Part shown: positions 13,073 to 22,000 of the stretch, piece after piece | Position numbering within the stretch: position 1 is the stretch's first letter | Layout: each line of letters opens with the position of its first letter | Source of the DNA: JAKZSU01 sp047517485 | Lineage (GTDB): Bacteria > Pseudomonadota > Alphaproteobacteria > UBA7887 | Assembly (NCBI GenBank): GCA_047517485.1 | Contig: JAKZSU010000213.1 | Coordinates: 1-28,676, forward strand | Direction: 5' to 3' | DNA length: 28,676 nt | Notes under the pieces: model-generated | What the model saw: the letters and a program-made list of their open reading frames with translations, nothing else | Databases searched by the model: none | What the model was told of the DNA's origin: nothing | Translations under genes and position numbers: made by a program

Positions 13073-14191
13073 ATGAGGTTGACCATAGAGCGCTCGGACC
13101 TGCTCAAATCACTGCAGCATGTCCAGAGTGTCGTCGAGCGCCGAAACACCATCCCGATTTTGTCGAATTTGCTGGTGTCGGCCCAGGATGGCCGCTTGTC
13201 GCTCACCGCGACCGATATGGATATCGCGGTGATCGACGTTGTCGCCACCGAAGTAGACCAAGACGGCGGGACCACCGCGCCGGCGCACATGTTGTACGAT
13301 ATCGTACGCAAATTGCCGGAAGGCTCTCAGGTCGAAATATCGACCGAGAATGGCAACGATAAGCTGGTGTTGCGCACCGGGCGATCCTCGTTTTTGTTGA
13401 ATTGCCTGCCGACGGAAGATTTCCCGGTGATGGCGGACGGCGAATTTTCGCACACGTTCAGCTTGTCGGGCGGCGAACTCAAGCGGTTGATCGACAAGAC
13501 CCGATTCGCGATTTCGACCGAGGAAACCCGCTATTACCTGAACGGAATCTATCTCCATGCGGTCGACACCGCCGATGGCGCGGCGTTGCGCGCGGTGGCG
13601 ACCGACGGCCACCGCCTGGCGCGGGTCGAAACCGCGTTGCCCAAGGGCGCCGCCGGCATTCCCGGGGTGATCGTGCCGCGCAAGGCGGTCAACGAATTGC
13701 GCAAGCTGATCGAGGATTTCGCCGATGACGTCGAGATCGCGCTCTCCGACATCAAGATCCGCTTTACCGCCGGCGACGCGGTGCTGACCTCGAAACTCAT
13801 CGACGGCACGTTCCCCGACTATGAGCGGGTTATTCCGGAGCGCAATGGCAACATCATGACCGTCCACGGCAAGGCGTTCGCCGAGGCGGTCGATCGGGTC
13901 TCGACGATTTCCAGCGACAATTCGCGGGCGATCAAACTCACCATTGCCGACGACAAGATGGTGTTGTCGGCGAATAGCCCCGACCAGGCCAGCGCGACCG
14001 AGGAAGTCGCGGTCGACTATGGCGGAGAGGCCTGCGACATCGGTTTCAATTCGCGTTACGTGTTGGACATGACGCAACAGATCGACGGCGACACGATGCA
14101 GCTCGAAATTTCCGACGCGGCGTCGCCCGCGGTGGTCAGCGACAGCGACGACAAGAACGTGCTGTATGTGCTGATGCCGATGAGGGTATGA
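13073..14191 (+). CDS. dnaN: DNA polymerase III beta subunit (sliding clamp)
   Basis: A 372-residue three-domain clamp that holds polymerase III and many repair proteins on DNA. It begins MRLTIERSDLLKSLQHVQSVVERRNTIPILSN, the conserved first helix and strand. ATDMDIAV, a central KTRFAISTEETRYYLNGIYLH and VATDGHRLA are typical. It ends in YVLMPMRV, the conserved clamp C-terminus that forms part of the protein-binding pocket. Length is normal. Its TGA overlaps the recF ATG in an ATGA arrangement, so recF is translationally coupled. Confidence 0.98.
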   Translation: MRLTIERSDLLKSLQHVQSVVERRNTIPILSNLLVSAQDGRLSLTATDMDIAVIDVVATEVDQDGGTTAPAHMLYDIVRKLPEGSQVEISTENGNDKLVLRTGRSSFLLNCLPTEDFPVMADGEFSHTFSLSGGELKRLIDKTRFAISTEETRYYLNGIYLHAVDTADGAALRAVATDGHRLARVETALPKGAAGIPGVIVPRKAVNELRKLIEDFADDVEIALSDIKIRFTAGDAVLTSKLIDGTFPDYERVIPERNGNIMTVHGKAFAEAVDRVSTISSDNSRAIKLTIADDKMVLSANSPDQASATEEVAVDYGGEACDIGFNSRYVLDMTQQIDGDTMQLEISDAASPAVVSDSDDKNVLYVLMPMRV

Positions 14192-15378
14192 CCGTCGCGC
14201 GGCTGAATTCCCTAGCGCATCCGGCCAGCGCGACCGCATCGGTTTCGCGCCTGACGCTGAGCGATTTTCGCAATTATCGGCATTTGCGCCTCGATCTCGA
14301 CGCCACGCCGGTGGTGCTGACCGGCGCCAACGGCGCTGGCAAGACCAATGTGCTGGAGGCGCTTTCCTTCTTGGCGCCGGGTCGTGGCTTGCGCAACGCG
14401 AAGCTGGCCGCAGTCGGACGCCTGCGGGGCGATGTCGAATCCCCATGGGCGGTGTCGGCGCGGCTCGCGCGACCCTCGGGCCAGTGCGAAATCGGCACCG
14501 GGCTGGAGCAGGACGAGACCGGATCGGCGAGTGGCGAGGGGCGCCGGGTCACCCGCATCAATGGCGCGGCGGTTCGCGGCCAGGCCCCGCTGGCCGAGGA
14601 GATCGGCGTGCTTTGGCTGACCCCGACCATGGATCGCCTGTTTAGCGAGGGGCCGGCGTCGCGGCGGCGCTTTCTCGATCGCATGGTGAGCGGACTCGAG
14701 CCCGGGCACGCGCGGCAATTGGCGGCGTACGAGCGCGGCGTGCGCGAACGCAGCCGTTTGCTCGCCGAGCGCGCGGACAGCGGCTGGATCGACGCGGTCG
14801 AGGAGACCCTGGCCGCCCACGCGGTGGCGGTGGCGGCGGCGCGCCGCGAATCGGTCGCCCGGTTGTCGGCGGCCTTGGCGCGCCAGACCGGACCCTTCCC
14901 GCGCGCCGCTTTGGCGATCGCGGGCGAGGTCGAGCAGTGGCTGGACGAGGCGCCGGCGATCGATGTCGAGGCGCGCCTGTGTCAGGCGTTGGCCGCGAGC
15001 CGTCAGCGCGACGCCGAGAGCGGCGGCGCGGCGCATGGCCCCCACCGCAGCGATCTGACGGTGATCGATCTCGACACCGACATGCCGGCGGCGCGGTGCT
15101 CGACCGGGGAACAGAAAGCCTTGCTGATCGCGATCGTGATCGCCAACACCAGGCTACATACCGCGCGGCGCAGTGAGACACCGCTGCTGCTGCTCGACGA
15201 GGTGGTGGCCCACCTCGATCCCGATCGGCGCGCCGCCTTGCTCGAGGCGGTGCTCGAGCTCGGTGCCCAGGCCTGGCTCACCGGGACCGAGCCGGCGCTG
15301 TTCGAGTCGATTACCGCGCGTGCCCAATTTTTCACCATTCGCGACGCCGCGGCCCATGCCGTGGCGGAAAGATTCTAG
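14188..15378 (+). CDS. recF: DNA replication and repair protein RecF
   Basis: A 396-residue SMC-like ATPase that helps load RecA at single-stranded gaps with RecO and RecR. Walker A is GANGAGKT (46-53), the ABC-type signature is CSTGEQKALL, and Walker B is LLLLDEVVAHLD. LTLSDFRNYRHLRLDLD and FLDRMVSGLEPGHARQLAAYERGVRERSRLL are family hallmarks. It overlaps dnaN by four bases and ends three bases before the gyrB ATG, so dnaN-recF-gyrB look like one transcript. An N-terminal extension of about 20 residues precedes the first conserved strand, slightly longer than in gammaproteobacteria. Confidence 0.97.
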   Translation: MTVARLNSLAHPASATASVSRLTLSDFRNYRHLRLDLDATPVVLTGANGAGKTNVLEALSFLAPGRGLRNAKLAAVGRLRGDVESPWAVSARLARPSGQCEIGTGLEQDETGSASGEGRRVTRINGAAVRGQAPLAEEIGVLWLTPTMDRLFSEGPASRRRFLDRMVSGLEPGHARQLAAYERGVRERSRLLAERADSGWIDAVEETLAAHAVAVAAARRESVARLSAALARQTGPFPRAALAIAGEVEQWLDEAPAIDVEARLCQALAASRQRDAESGGAAHGPHRSDLTVIDLDTDMPAARCSTGEQKALLIAIVIANTRLHTARRSETPLLLLDEVVAHLDPDRRAALLEAVLELGAQAWLTGTEPALFESITARAQFFTIRDAAAHAVAERF

Positions 15379-15381
15379 GAC

Positions 15382-17832
15382 ATGAGTTCAGATATTACCG
15401 AAGACCAAGCCCAAGACAGCGACTATGGCGCCGATTCGATCAAGGTGCTGCGCGGCCTCGACGCGGTCCGCAAGCGGCCCGGCATGTATATCGGCGATAC
15501 CGACGACGGCTCCGGCCTCCATCACATGGTTACCGAGGTGGTCGACAATTCGATCGACGAAGCGCTGGCCGGGCACGCCGACCGTGTCGACGTGGCACTC
15601 AATGCCGACGGCTCGGTCACCGTGATCGACAATGGGCGCGGCATACCGACCGACATTCATGATGAAGAAGGCGTCTCCGCGGCCGAGGTGATCATGACCC
15701 AGCTGCACGCCGGCGGAAAATTCGACCAGAATTCCTACAAAGTCTCGGGCGGTCTTCACGGCGTTGGTGTCTCGGTGGTGAACGCCCTGTCCGCGGTGCT
15801 CGACATGACGATTTATCGTGGTGGCAAGGAGCATGCGATGCGGTTCCGCCATGGCGAGCCCGAGGCACCGCTCGCGGTGGTCGGCGATGCCGGCAACAAG
15901 ACCGGCACGCGAATCACCTTCCTGCCGTCGACAAAAACCTTCAGCGCCACCGAATTTGATTTCCAGCAGCTCGAGCATCGTCTGCGCGAACTCGCCTTCC
16001 TGAATTCGGGCGTGCGCATCATGTTGACCGACAAGCGCGGCGTGCTGCCGCATGAGGTGGAGCTGTTCTATGACGGTGGAATCGAGGCCTTCGTCGACTA
16101 CCTCGACCGCAACAAGCAGGCGCTCCACCAGCCGCCGGTGATGATCGCGGGCGAACGCGACGGGATCATCGTCGAAGTCGCCCTGCAGTGGAACGACAGC
16201 TACCACGAGAATGTCCTGGCCTTCACCAACAATATCCCGCAACGCGACGGCGGCACCCATCTGGCGGGATTCCGTGGCGCGCTGACCCGGACGGTCAACG
16301 CCTACGCGACCGCCAGCGGCATCCAGAAACGCGAGAAAGTCCAGCTCACCGGCGACGATATGCGCGAGGGGTTGACCTGCGTGTTGTCGATCAAGGTTCC
16401 CGATCCCAAGTTTTCCTCGCAAACCAAGGACAAATTGGTGAGCTCGGAGGTGCGCCCGGTGGTCGAGAGCATCGTCGGCGACCGTCTCGGGCAGTGGTTC
16501 GAGGAACATCCGCCCGAGGCGCGGACCATCGTCGGCAAGGTGGTCGAGGCGGCGGCGGCGCGCGAAGCCGCCCGCAAGGCGCGCGATCTGACGCGGCGCA
16601 AGGGCGCGCTCGACATCACCAGCCTGCCCGGCAAGCTCGCCGACTGTCAGGAACGCGATCCGGAAAAGAGCGAGCTATTCATCGTCGAGGGCGACTCGGC
16701 GGGGGGCTCGGCGAAACAAGCACGCAACCGCCTAAACCAGGCGGTATTGCCGTTACGGGGAAAAATTCTCAATGTCGAACGCGCGCGGTTCGATAAAATG
16801 TTGTCGTCGGCGGAAGTCGGCACCTTGATCGCGGCGCTGGGGACCGGCATCGGCCGCGAAGATTTCAATATCGAAAAGATCCGCTACCACAAGATTGTCA
16901 TCATGACCGACGCGGATGTCGATGGGGCCCATATCCGCACCTTGCTGCTGACGTTCTTCTATCGCCATATGCCCGACGTGATCGAGCGCGGGTACCTCTA
17001 TATCGCGCAACCGCCGCTGTTCAAAGTCAAGCGCGGCAGCCGCGAAGTTTACAAAAAGGACGAGCGCGAACTCGAGGATTTTCTCATCGACGATGGCATC
17101 AAGGACGCCCGGTTGTTGATCGGCAAACCCGACGATCAAGCGGCGCGCGCCGGCGACGATCTTCGCGATCTGGTCATGCGCGCCCGCGAACAGGCGGCGA
17201 TGCTGCGCCCCCTGGCGCGGCGCGAACATCACGATTTGATCGAGCAGGCGGCGGTCGCCGGCGCGCTCGATATCGCCTTGCTGCGCGACGCCGACACCGC
17301 GCGTCAAGTCGGCGCCTATATCGCGCAACGTCTCAACGCGCTCGCCGCGCCTGGCGAGGATGGCTGGACCAGCGATTTCGACGAAGCAACCAGGGCCTTG
17401 TTGTTTACCCTCGACGCGCGCGGCGAGACCGCGACCTATCGCATCGACGAGACCTTGCTGCAAAGTGTCGAGGCGCGGCGCCTGAATGAGGACCGCGCAT
17501 CTTTGCAGGAGCTCTACGCGCATCCCGCCGTCCTCGAAACCAAGGATCGCCGGATCGAGCAAATTCGCTCGCCGATCGGCCTGTTCGACGCGGTCCTGTC
17601 GCTCGGCCGCAAGGGCACCAGCATCCAGCGCTATAAGGGCCTGGGCGAAATGAATCCCGATCAGCTGTGGGAGACCACGCTCGATCCCAACGTGCGCACC
17701 CTGATGCAGGTCAAGGTCGATCACGCCGATGACGCCGACGATTTGTTCTCGACCTTGATGGGCGATCTGGTCGAGCCGCGGCGGAACTTTATCCAGGAGC
17801 ACGCGCTCGACGTCGCAAATCTCGACGTCTGA
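15382..17832 (+). CDS. gyrB: DNA gyrase subunit B
   Basis: An 816-residue ATPase subunit of gyrase, which introduces negative supercoils. The GHKL ATP site has EVVDNSIDEALAG (N56), DNGRGIP and the GLHGVGVSVVNALS lid. The TOPRIM domain has EGDSAGGSAKQ (E436) and MTDADVDGAHIRTLLLTFFYR (D510, D512). The C-terminal tail has YKGLGEMNPDQLWETTLDP. Length and domain order are normal for alphaproteobacteria. ParE is the alternative for such a sequence, but the recF-gyrB order and this length favour GyrB. Confidence 0.98.
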   Translation: MSSDITEDQAQDSDYGADSIKVLRGLDAVRKRPGMYIGDTDDGSGLHHMVTEVVDNSIDEALAGHADRVDVALNADGSVTVIDNGRGIPTDIHDEEGVSAAEVIMTQLHAGGKFDQNSYKVSGGLHGVGVSVVNALSAVLDMTIYRGGKEHAMRFRHGEPEAPLAVVGDAGNKTGTRITFLPSTKTFSATEFDFQQLEHRLRELAFLNSGVRIMLTDKRGVLPHEVELFYDGGIEAFVDYLDRNKQALHQPPVMIAGERDGIIVEVALQWNDSYHENVLAFTNNIPQRDGGTHLAGFRGALTRTVNAYATASGIQKREKVQLTGDDMREGLTCVLSIKVPDPKFSSQTKDKLVSSEVRPVVESIVGDRLGQWFEEHPPEARTIVGKVVEAAAAREAARKARDLTRRKGALDITSLPGKLADCQERDPEKSELFIVEGDSAGGSAKQARNRLNQAVLPLRGKILNVERARFDKMLSSAEVGTLIAALGTGIGREDFNIEKIRYHKIVIMTDADVDGAHIRTLLLTFFYRHMPDVIERGYLYIAQPPLFKVKRGSREVYKKDERELEDFLIDDGIKDARLLIGKPDDQAARAGDDLRDLVMRAREQAAMLRPLARREHHDLIEQAAVAGALDIALLRDADTARQVGAYIAQRLNALAAPGEDGWTSDFDEATRALLFTLDARGETATYRIDETLLQSVEARRLNEDRASLQELYAHPAVLETKDRRIEQIRSPIGLFDAVLSLGRKGTSIQRYKGLGEMNPDQLWETTLDPNVRTLMQVKVDHADDADDLFSTLMGDLVEPRRNFIQEHALDVANLDV

Positions 17833-17864
17833 GGGAAGACGTGCTCTGATTCGGCCGCTCAAAT

Positions 17865-19703
17865 ATGGCCCGTCGCAAAGCCAAGAAGAAGCCGGCGAAA
17901 CCGAACAAAAAGAAGGCCGCCACGTCACCGCCGCGCGGCTCTGGCTTGGTTCGGGCGGTTCGTTGGCTGGCGTACTGGACGATCATCGCCGCCATTTGGG
18001 CGGGCATCGGCGGCGGCGTCGTGGTCGCCTATTACGCCTACGATCTGCCGGCGATCGACGATCTCGCCCAAGGCGGCCGAACCCCGGGGGTTACAATTCT
18101 GGCCGCCGACGGCAGCGTGCTCGCGAGCTATGGTCAGGTGTTCGCCGGCCCGGTCGGACGCCAAGATTTGCCGCAAGCGTTGATCGACGCCATCGTTTCG
18201 ATCGAGGATCGCCGGTTCTACGACCATTTCGGCATCGATCCGTGGGGAATCCTACGCGCCGCGGTGACCAATCTGCGCGCCGGACGTCTGCTCCAGGGCG
18301 GCAGCACGATCACCCAACAAATCGCCAAGAACGTGTTTCTCACTCCGGCGCGGACACTGCGCCGCAAGGTCCAGGAAGTTCTGTTCGCGTTCTGGCTCGA
18401 GCACCGATTCGCCAAGGACCAGCTGCTCACCATCTATCTCAACCGGGTCTATCTCGGTTCGGGAAGCTACGGGGTTGAAGCGGCGGCCAGGCGGTATTTC
18501 GGCAAAACCACCGCCGCGCTGGGGCTCGCCGAGGCGGCGATGCTGGCCGGGCTTCCCAAGGCGCCGAGCCGCTACGCGCCGACCCATGATCTGGCGGCGG
18601 CGCAAGCCCGCGCGGCGGTGGTGCTCGATGCCATGGTCGCCGCCGGTCGGCTCGATGGGGAAGCGGCGGCGGCGGCGAAAGCGGCCCCGGCGACCCTCGC
18701 CGGGTCCTACCGCGGGTCTGGCAGCGCGCGCTATTTCGCCGACTGGATCAGCGACCGCCTGGCCGATTATATCGGCCGCCCGGCGGAAGACATGGTGGTC
18801 GTCACGACCTTACGCCCCAGCGCCCAGATCGCCGCCGAGCGCGCGGTCGCGGCCTTGCTCGGCGACGTCGGCGCGGCCAAGAACGTCGGCCAAGCCGCGC
18901 TTGTCGCGATGAGCCCCGACGGCGCGGTGCGCGCCATGGTTGGTGGCCGATCCTATGCCGCGAGCCAGTTCAATCGCGCGGTTCAAGCGCGGCGCCAACC
19001 GGGTTCGGCGTTCAAGATCGCGGTCTATGCGGCGGCGCTTGAAGCGGGGCTGGCCGCGGACGATAAGGTCGATGACGCACCGATCGACATCGACGGTTGG
19101 CAGCCGCGCAACTATGGCGGTACCTATCGCGGATCGATCACGCTTACCGAGGCCTTGGCGCATTCGAGCAACAGCGTCGCGGTTCAGCTCACCGAGCGGG
19201 TTGGCCGCGGCGTGGTACTCGACACCGCGCGTCGTCTCGGTATCGGCGGCGCGCTGGCGGCAACGCCAAGTGTCGCGCTGGGTGTCGGCGAGGTGTCGCT
19301 GATCGATCTCACCGGCGCCTATGCGGTGGTCGCCAATGGCGGCACCGGTGTGTTGCCGCACGGGATAGCGGAAATCCGCGGCCGCGATGACCGTGTGGTC
19401 TATCGCCGCGAGGGCTCCGGCTTGGGCCGCGTGTTGCCCGCCGCGGTGGCCGAGACCCTGTCGATGATGCTTCATGCCGCGGTGACCACTGGCACCGGCC
19501 GTCGCGCCGCGCTCGATGTCCCCACCGCCGGCAAGACCGGCACCAGCCAGGATTTCCGCGATGCCTGGTTTCTCGGCTACCGTGCGGGCCTGGTCGCCGG
19601 CGTGTGGCTCGGCAATGACGACGCGACCCCAATGGATGGGGTCACCGGCGGCAGCCTGCCGGCGCATCTGTGGCGCGACTTCATGAACCGTTACCCGCCG
19701 TAG
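17865..19703 (+). CDS. Class A penicillin-binding protein (glycosyltransferase and transpeptidase)
   Basis: A 612-residue bifunctional peptidoglycan synthase. A Lys-rich cytoplasmic tail (1-25) and one membrane segment (about 33-58) are followed by a GT51 domain with SIEDRRFYDHFGID (catalytic E114) and GGSTITQQIAKN. The transpeptidase domain has QPGSAFK (S381, K384), SSN (434-436) and KTGT (557-560). It is shorter than E. coli PBP1a or PBP1b and lacks the long insert of PBP1a; the size fits the compact PBP1-type proteins of alphaproteobacteria. It starts 32 bases after gyrB and may be read through from it. Its last 13 bases overlap the end of the convergent metallopeptidase gene. All catalytic motifs are intact, so activity is expected. 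Confidence 0.95.
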   Translation: MARRKAKKKPAKPNKKKAATSPPRGSGLVRAVRWLAYWTIIAAIWAGIGGGVVVAYYAYDLPAIDDLAQGGRTPGVTILAADGSVLASYGQVFAGPVGRQDLPQALIDAIVSIEDRRFYDHFGIDPWGILRAAVTNLRAGRLLQGGSTITQQIAKNVFLTPARTLRRKVQEVLFAFWLEHRFAKDQLLTIYLNRVYLGSGSYGVEAAARRYFGKTTAALGLAEAAMLAGLPKAPSRYAPTHDLAAAQARAAVVLDAMVAAGRLDGEAAAAAKAAPATLAGSYRGSGSARYFADWISDRLADYIGRPAEDMVVVTTLRPSAQIAAERAVAALLGDVGAAKNVGQAALVAMSPDGAVRAMVGGRSYAASQFNRAVQARRQPGSAFKIAVYAAALEAGLAADDKVDDAPIDIDGWQPRNYGGTYRGSITLTEALAHSSNSVAVQLTERVGRGVVLDTARRLGIGGALAATPSVALGVGEVSLIDLTGAYAVVANGGTGVLPHGIAEIRGRDDRVVYRREGSGLGRVLPAAVAETLSMMLHAAVTTGTGRRAALDVPTAGKTGTSQDFRDAWFLGYRAGLVAGVWLGNDDATPMDGVTGGSLPAHLWRDFMNRYPP

Positions 19704-20386
19704 CGGTGCAGACCCGGGCCGTGTTCGCTAAGCCAGGCGCGGGCGCGCGGGTAATCCGGAATGCGGTCCTCGACCAGGGCCCAGAACCGCCGACTGTGGT
19801 TCATTTCACGCAAATGCGCCGCCTCGTGCGCCGCGACATAATCGAGAACCCACGGCGGCGCCAAGACCAGGCGCCACGAAAACGACAGAATTCCGCGCGG
19901 CGAGCAACTGCCCCACCGGGTGCGCGGATCGCTGATGCGGATCCCTTGCAGCGGTCGCCCCAGGGCGTCCGCGTGGTCTGTTGCCGCGTCGAGCAGCGCG
20001 CCGCGCGCGACTTCGCGAAGCCAGGTCTCGATCCGCGCCGCCAGCTGGTCGCCTCGACCGCCGACAACCAGCACCGCGGCGTCGGCATCGCGCCGCGGCG
20101 CGCGCGGGCCGTTCGCGTCGTGGCGGATGCGCAAACTCTCGCCGAGGACCGGCACCGCCGCGCCGTCGGCGAAGCGATGACGCGCCGGGAGTTCGCCGAG
20201 CCGGGCGGCGATCCAGTCGCGGTGCTGGTCGGCGAAGCGCTCGGCGGCGGCCTCGGAGATCCCCAGCGGCATGACCAGTTCGGCCACGCCGGCCGCCGAA
20301 TCGATACGCAAACTCAGACGCCGCGCGCGCCGCGAGCGCCGCCGGACGACAGCGGGCAAAACGTCCCGCGTATCAATGTCCATCAT
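19691..20386 (-). CDS. YgjP-type (DUF45) zinc metallopeptidase
   Basis: A 231-residue protein of the YgjP/DUF45 family related to SprT and Wss1 metallopeptidases. The signature is complete: RTRWGSCSPRGILSFSWRLVLAPP, then DYVAAHEAAHLREMNHSRRFW, containing HEAAH and the downstream third His ligand. The N-terminal half begins RRSRRARRLSLRID, as usual. I take the ATG at 20386 (a second follows at 20383); the longer frame to 20464 would overlap the upstream gene by 90 bases and lacks family similarity. It overlaps the PCuAC gene by 14 bases, so it is co-transcribed with SCO1 and PCuAC. The substrate is unknown, and a link to copper-protein quality control is only suggested by position. Confidence 0.88.
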   Translation of the reverse strand: MMDIDTRDVLPAVVRRRSRRARRLSLRIDSAAGVAELVMPLGISEAAAERFADQHRDWIAARLGELPARHRFADGAAVPVLGESLRIRHDANGPRAPRRDADAAVLVVGGRGDQLAARIETWLREVARGALLDAATDHADALGRPLQGIRISDPRTRWGSCSPRGILSFSWRLVLAPPWVLDYVAAHEAAHLREMNHSRRFWALVEDRIPDYPRARAWLSEHGPGLHRYGG

Positions 20387-20834
20387 GACTGGGCGCACTG
20401 GGCGCGGCCATCGCGGCGATCGATCCGACGGCGACGTCGACGGTGCGAGCCGTGCCGTCGTCAAAAATCAAGGTCAGCGCGAAACGGTCGCCCTCGACCA
20501 GCGGCCGCGCGAGCCCCTTGAGCATGATGTGCAATCCGCCGGGCGCGAACGTCACTGTCGCGCCGGGCGCAAGCGGAATAGCGTCCACCGGCCGCATACG
20601 CATGATATCGCCGTCGACGATGTGGGTGTGCAATCCGGCGCTTTTGGCGACCATGGTCTCGGCGCCGACGATCGCCGTCGCCGCGCCGCGATTGACCACG
20701 TCGAGATAGACCACGCCATTGGTGGCGGCGCCGGGGGTGGCGCGTGCCCACGCCATCGACAGGTCGACCGAGCCGGCGAGGCAGGGGCTGGCGAATGTGG
20801 CGAGCGTCGCCAGAATAAGCAGCAAGCAGCTCAT
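20373..20834 (-). CDS. PCuAC-type periplasmic copper chaperone
   Basis: A 153-residue exported protein. Residues 1-20 are a signal peptide (MSCLLLILATLATFASPCLA). The copper site has the PCuAC pattern: H69-T-H71 in GLHTHIVDGDIMRM, M78 and M80, then H102 and M104 in GGLHIMLKGLARPL. These proteins carry Cu(I) and, with SCO1, deliver it to the CuA centre of cytochrome c oxidase. A short tail with extra His (SHDGH) may add a further site. The ATG overlaps the SCO1 stop in an ATGA arrangement, and the metallopeptidase overlaps its end, so the three genes form a tight operon. A longer frame extending to 21434 is only a shadow of SCO1. Confidence 0.93.
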   Translation of the reverse strand: MSCLLLILATLATFASPCLAGSVDLSMAWARATPGAATNGVVYLDVVNRGAATAIVGAETMVAKSAGLHTHIVDGDIMRMRPVDAIPLAPGATVTFAPGGLHIMLKGLARPLVEGDRFALTLIFDDGTARTVDVAVGSIAAMAAPSAPSHDGH

Positions 20835-21451
20835 CCGAGCGCGCCGCGAATGACCGCGACGATTTCCTCGACCGTCGTGCGATGGGTGAAGTGGCTGAGG
20901 TAGGCGCCGTCGGGACCCATCAAATAGAGATAGGCGCTGTGATCGATACTGTAGTCGAGGGTATCGCCCGCCGCCGCGTCCGGATTGGGCACCTTCGCAT
21001 AATAGATGCGGTAGGCGGCGGCGGCGGCGGCCACTTGCTCCACCGAGCCGCTCAGGCCGACCAGATCGGGATGGAAATTCTTCACATACGCGGCCACCAC
21101 GTCGGGGGTATCGCGCTCTGGATCGACGGTGATGAACAGCGCCTGGAGCGCCGCCGCGTCGTCGCCGAGCGCGTCGAGGGTCTGGCCGACGGTGATCAGC
21201 AGGGTCGGGCAGACATCGGGGCACGAGGTAAATCCGAATGAGACCAGCATGTGGCGGCCGGCGAAATCCCGCTCGGTGATGGTCGCGCCGTTGCCATCGA
21301 CCAGGGCAAACGGCCCACCAATCAGCGCCACCCCTTCTTTCTCGGCTTGCGGCGCCGGGCGCTCGCCGAGCATGCCGCGTTGACCGGCGATCGACAGCAG
21401 CAACGCGATCAGCGCGGCGACCACCAGGCCCCACACGTAAATCCGATTCAT
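20831..21451 (-). CDS. SCO1/SenC copper-binding protein
   Basis: A 206-residue membrane-anchored thioredoxin-fold protein for CuA assembly in cytochrome c oxidase. An N-terminal membrane segment (about 5-23) is followed by the periplasmic domain. The copper ligands are C77 and C81 in SCPDVCP and H171 in DYSIDHSAYLY; GFTSCPDVCPT and FITVDPERDTP are family signatures. It is the first gene of the copper operon, followed by PCuAC with a four-base overlap. It is divergent from the ankyrin gene. No cox genes lie in the window, so its oxidase is elsewhere. Confidence 0.94.
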   Translation of the reverse strand: MNRIYVWGLVVAALIALLLSIAGQRGMLGERPAPQAEKEGVALIGGPFALVDGNGATITERDFAGRHMLVSFGFTSCPDVCPTLLITVGQTLDALGDDAAALQALFITVDPERDTPDVVAAYVKNFHPDLVGLSGSVEQVAAAAAAYRIYYAKVPNPDAAAGDTLDYSIDHSAYLYLMGPDGAYLSHFTHRTTVEEIVAVIRGALG

Positions 21452-21540
21452 TGCCGGAGTCCGCTGCGACGGCGATTTCGGCGTTCGCCGCGCTGGTCTA
21501 TAGTTCGCCGCATCGTGATTCGTTAACCAGGCTGGTCACT

Positions 21541-21984
21541 ATGGTGCGCATTCTACTCGTCCTATTGCTGTCTGTGCAGTTTTCCTTGCCCGCCGATGCC
21601 GGCGGTCGCGACGACCTAAGGCTGCTGACCGGCGCGCGCAACAAAAATATTCGCTTGGTCGAAATGGCGCTGGCGGCGGGCGCGAATATCGAGGCGCGCG
21701 ACGAAATTGGCCGGACCTCGCTGATGTGGACGGCGTTTCACGGTGCGTCGGCCATGGTCACCTATTTGATCGCCCAAGGCGCCGATGTCGATGCGCGCGA
21801 CGGTCGCGGCCGCACCGGATTGATGTGGGCCGCGCTCGCCGGGCGCGGCGAGGTGGTGAGTATCCTGCTGCGCAGCGGCGGCGATGCGACTTTGGTCGAC
21901 GGCGAGGGAAAAGCCGCCGCCGATTACGCCATCAAGGAGAATCACCAGCGGCTCGCGGAAGAACTCGGCAGAGCTTCCGAATGA
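21541..21984 (+). CDS. Small exported ankyrin-repeat protein
   Basis: A 147-residue protein. I chose the ATG at 21541 because it gives a signal peptide (MVRILLVLLLSVQFSLPADA); an in-frame ATG at 21451 would add 30 residues and hide it. The mature protein is three to four ankyrin repeats: NIRLVEMALAAGANIEARDEI, GRTSLMWTAFHGASAMVTYLI, GRTGLMWAALAGRGEVVSILL and a last partial one. Ankyrin proteins bind other proteins; the location here would be periplasmic. A TATAGT box lies at 21499-21504. The partner is unknown, and it is not an obvious eukaryote-type effector because it is short and has a Sec signal. Confidence 0.85.
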   Translation: MVRILLVLLLSVQFSLPADAGGRDDLRLLTGARNKNIRLVEMALAAGANIEARDEIGRTSLMWTAFHGASAMVTYLIAQGADVDARDGRGRTGLMWAALAGRGEVVSILLRSGGDATLVDGEGKAAADYAIKENHQRLAEELGRASE

Positions 21985-22000
21985 CACTAAACGCGTCGCC

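Noticed and set aside
20373..21434. 353-codon frame covering PCuAC and most of SCO1
   Set aside because: Only the last 153 codons are the PCuAC gene, with its own ATG and signal peptide at 20834. The earlier part is an out-of-frame reading of SCO1.
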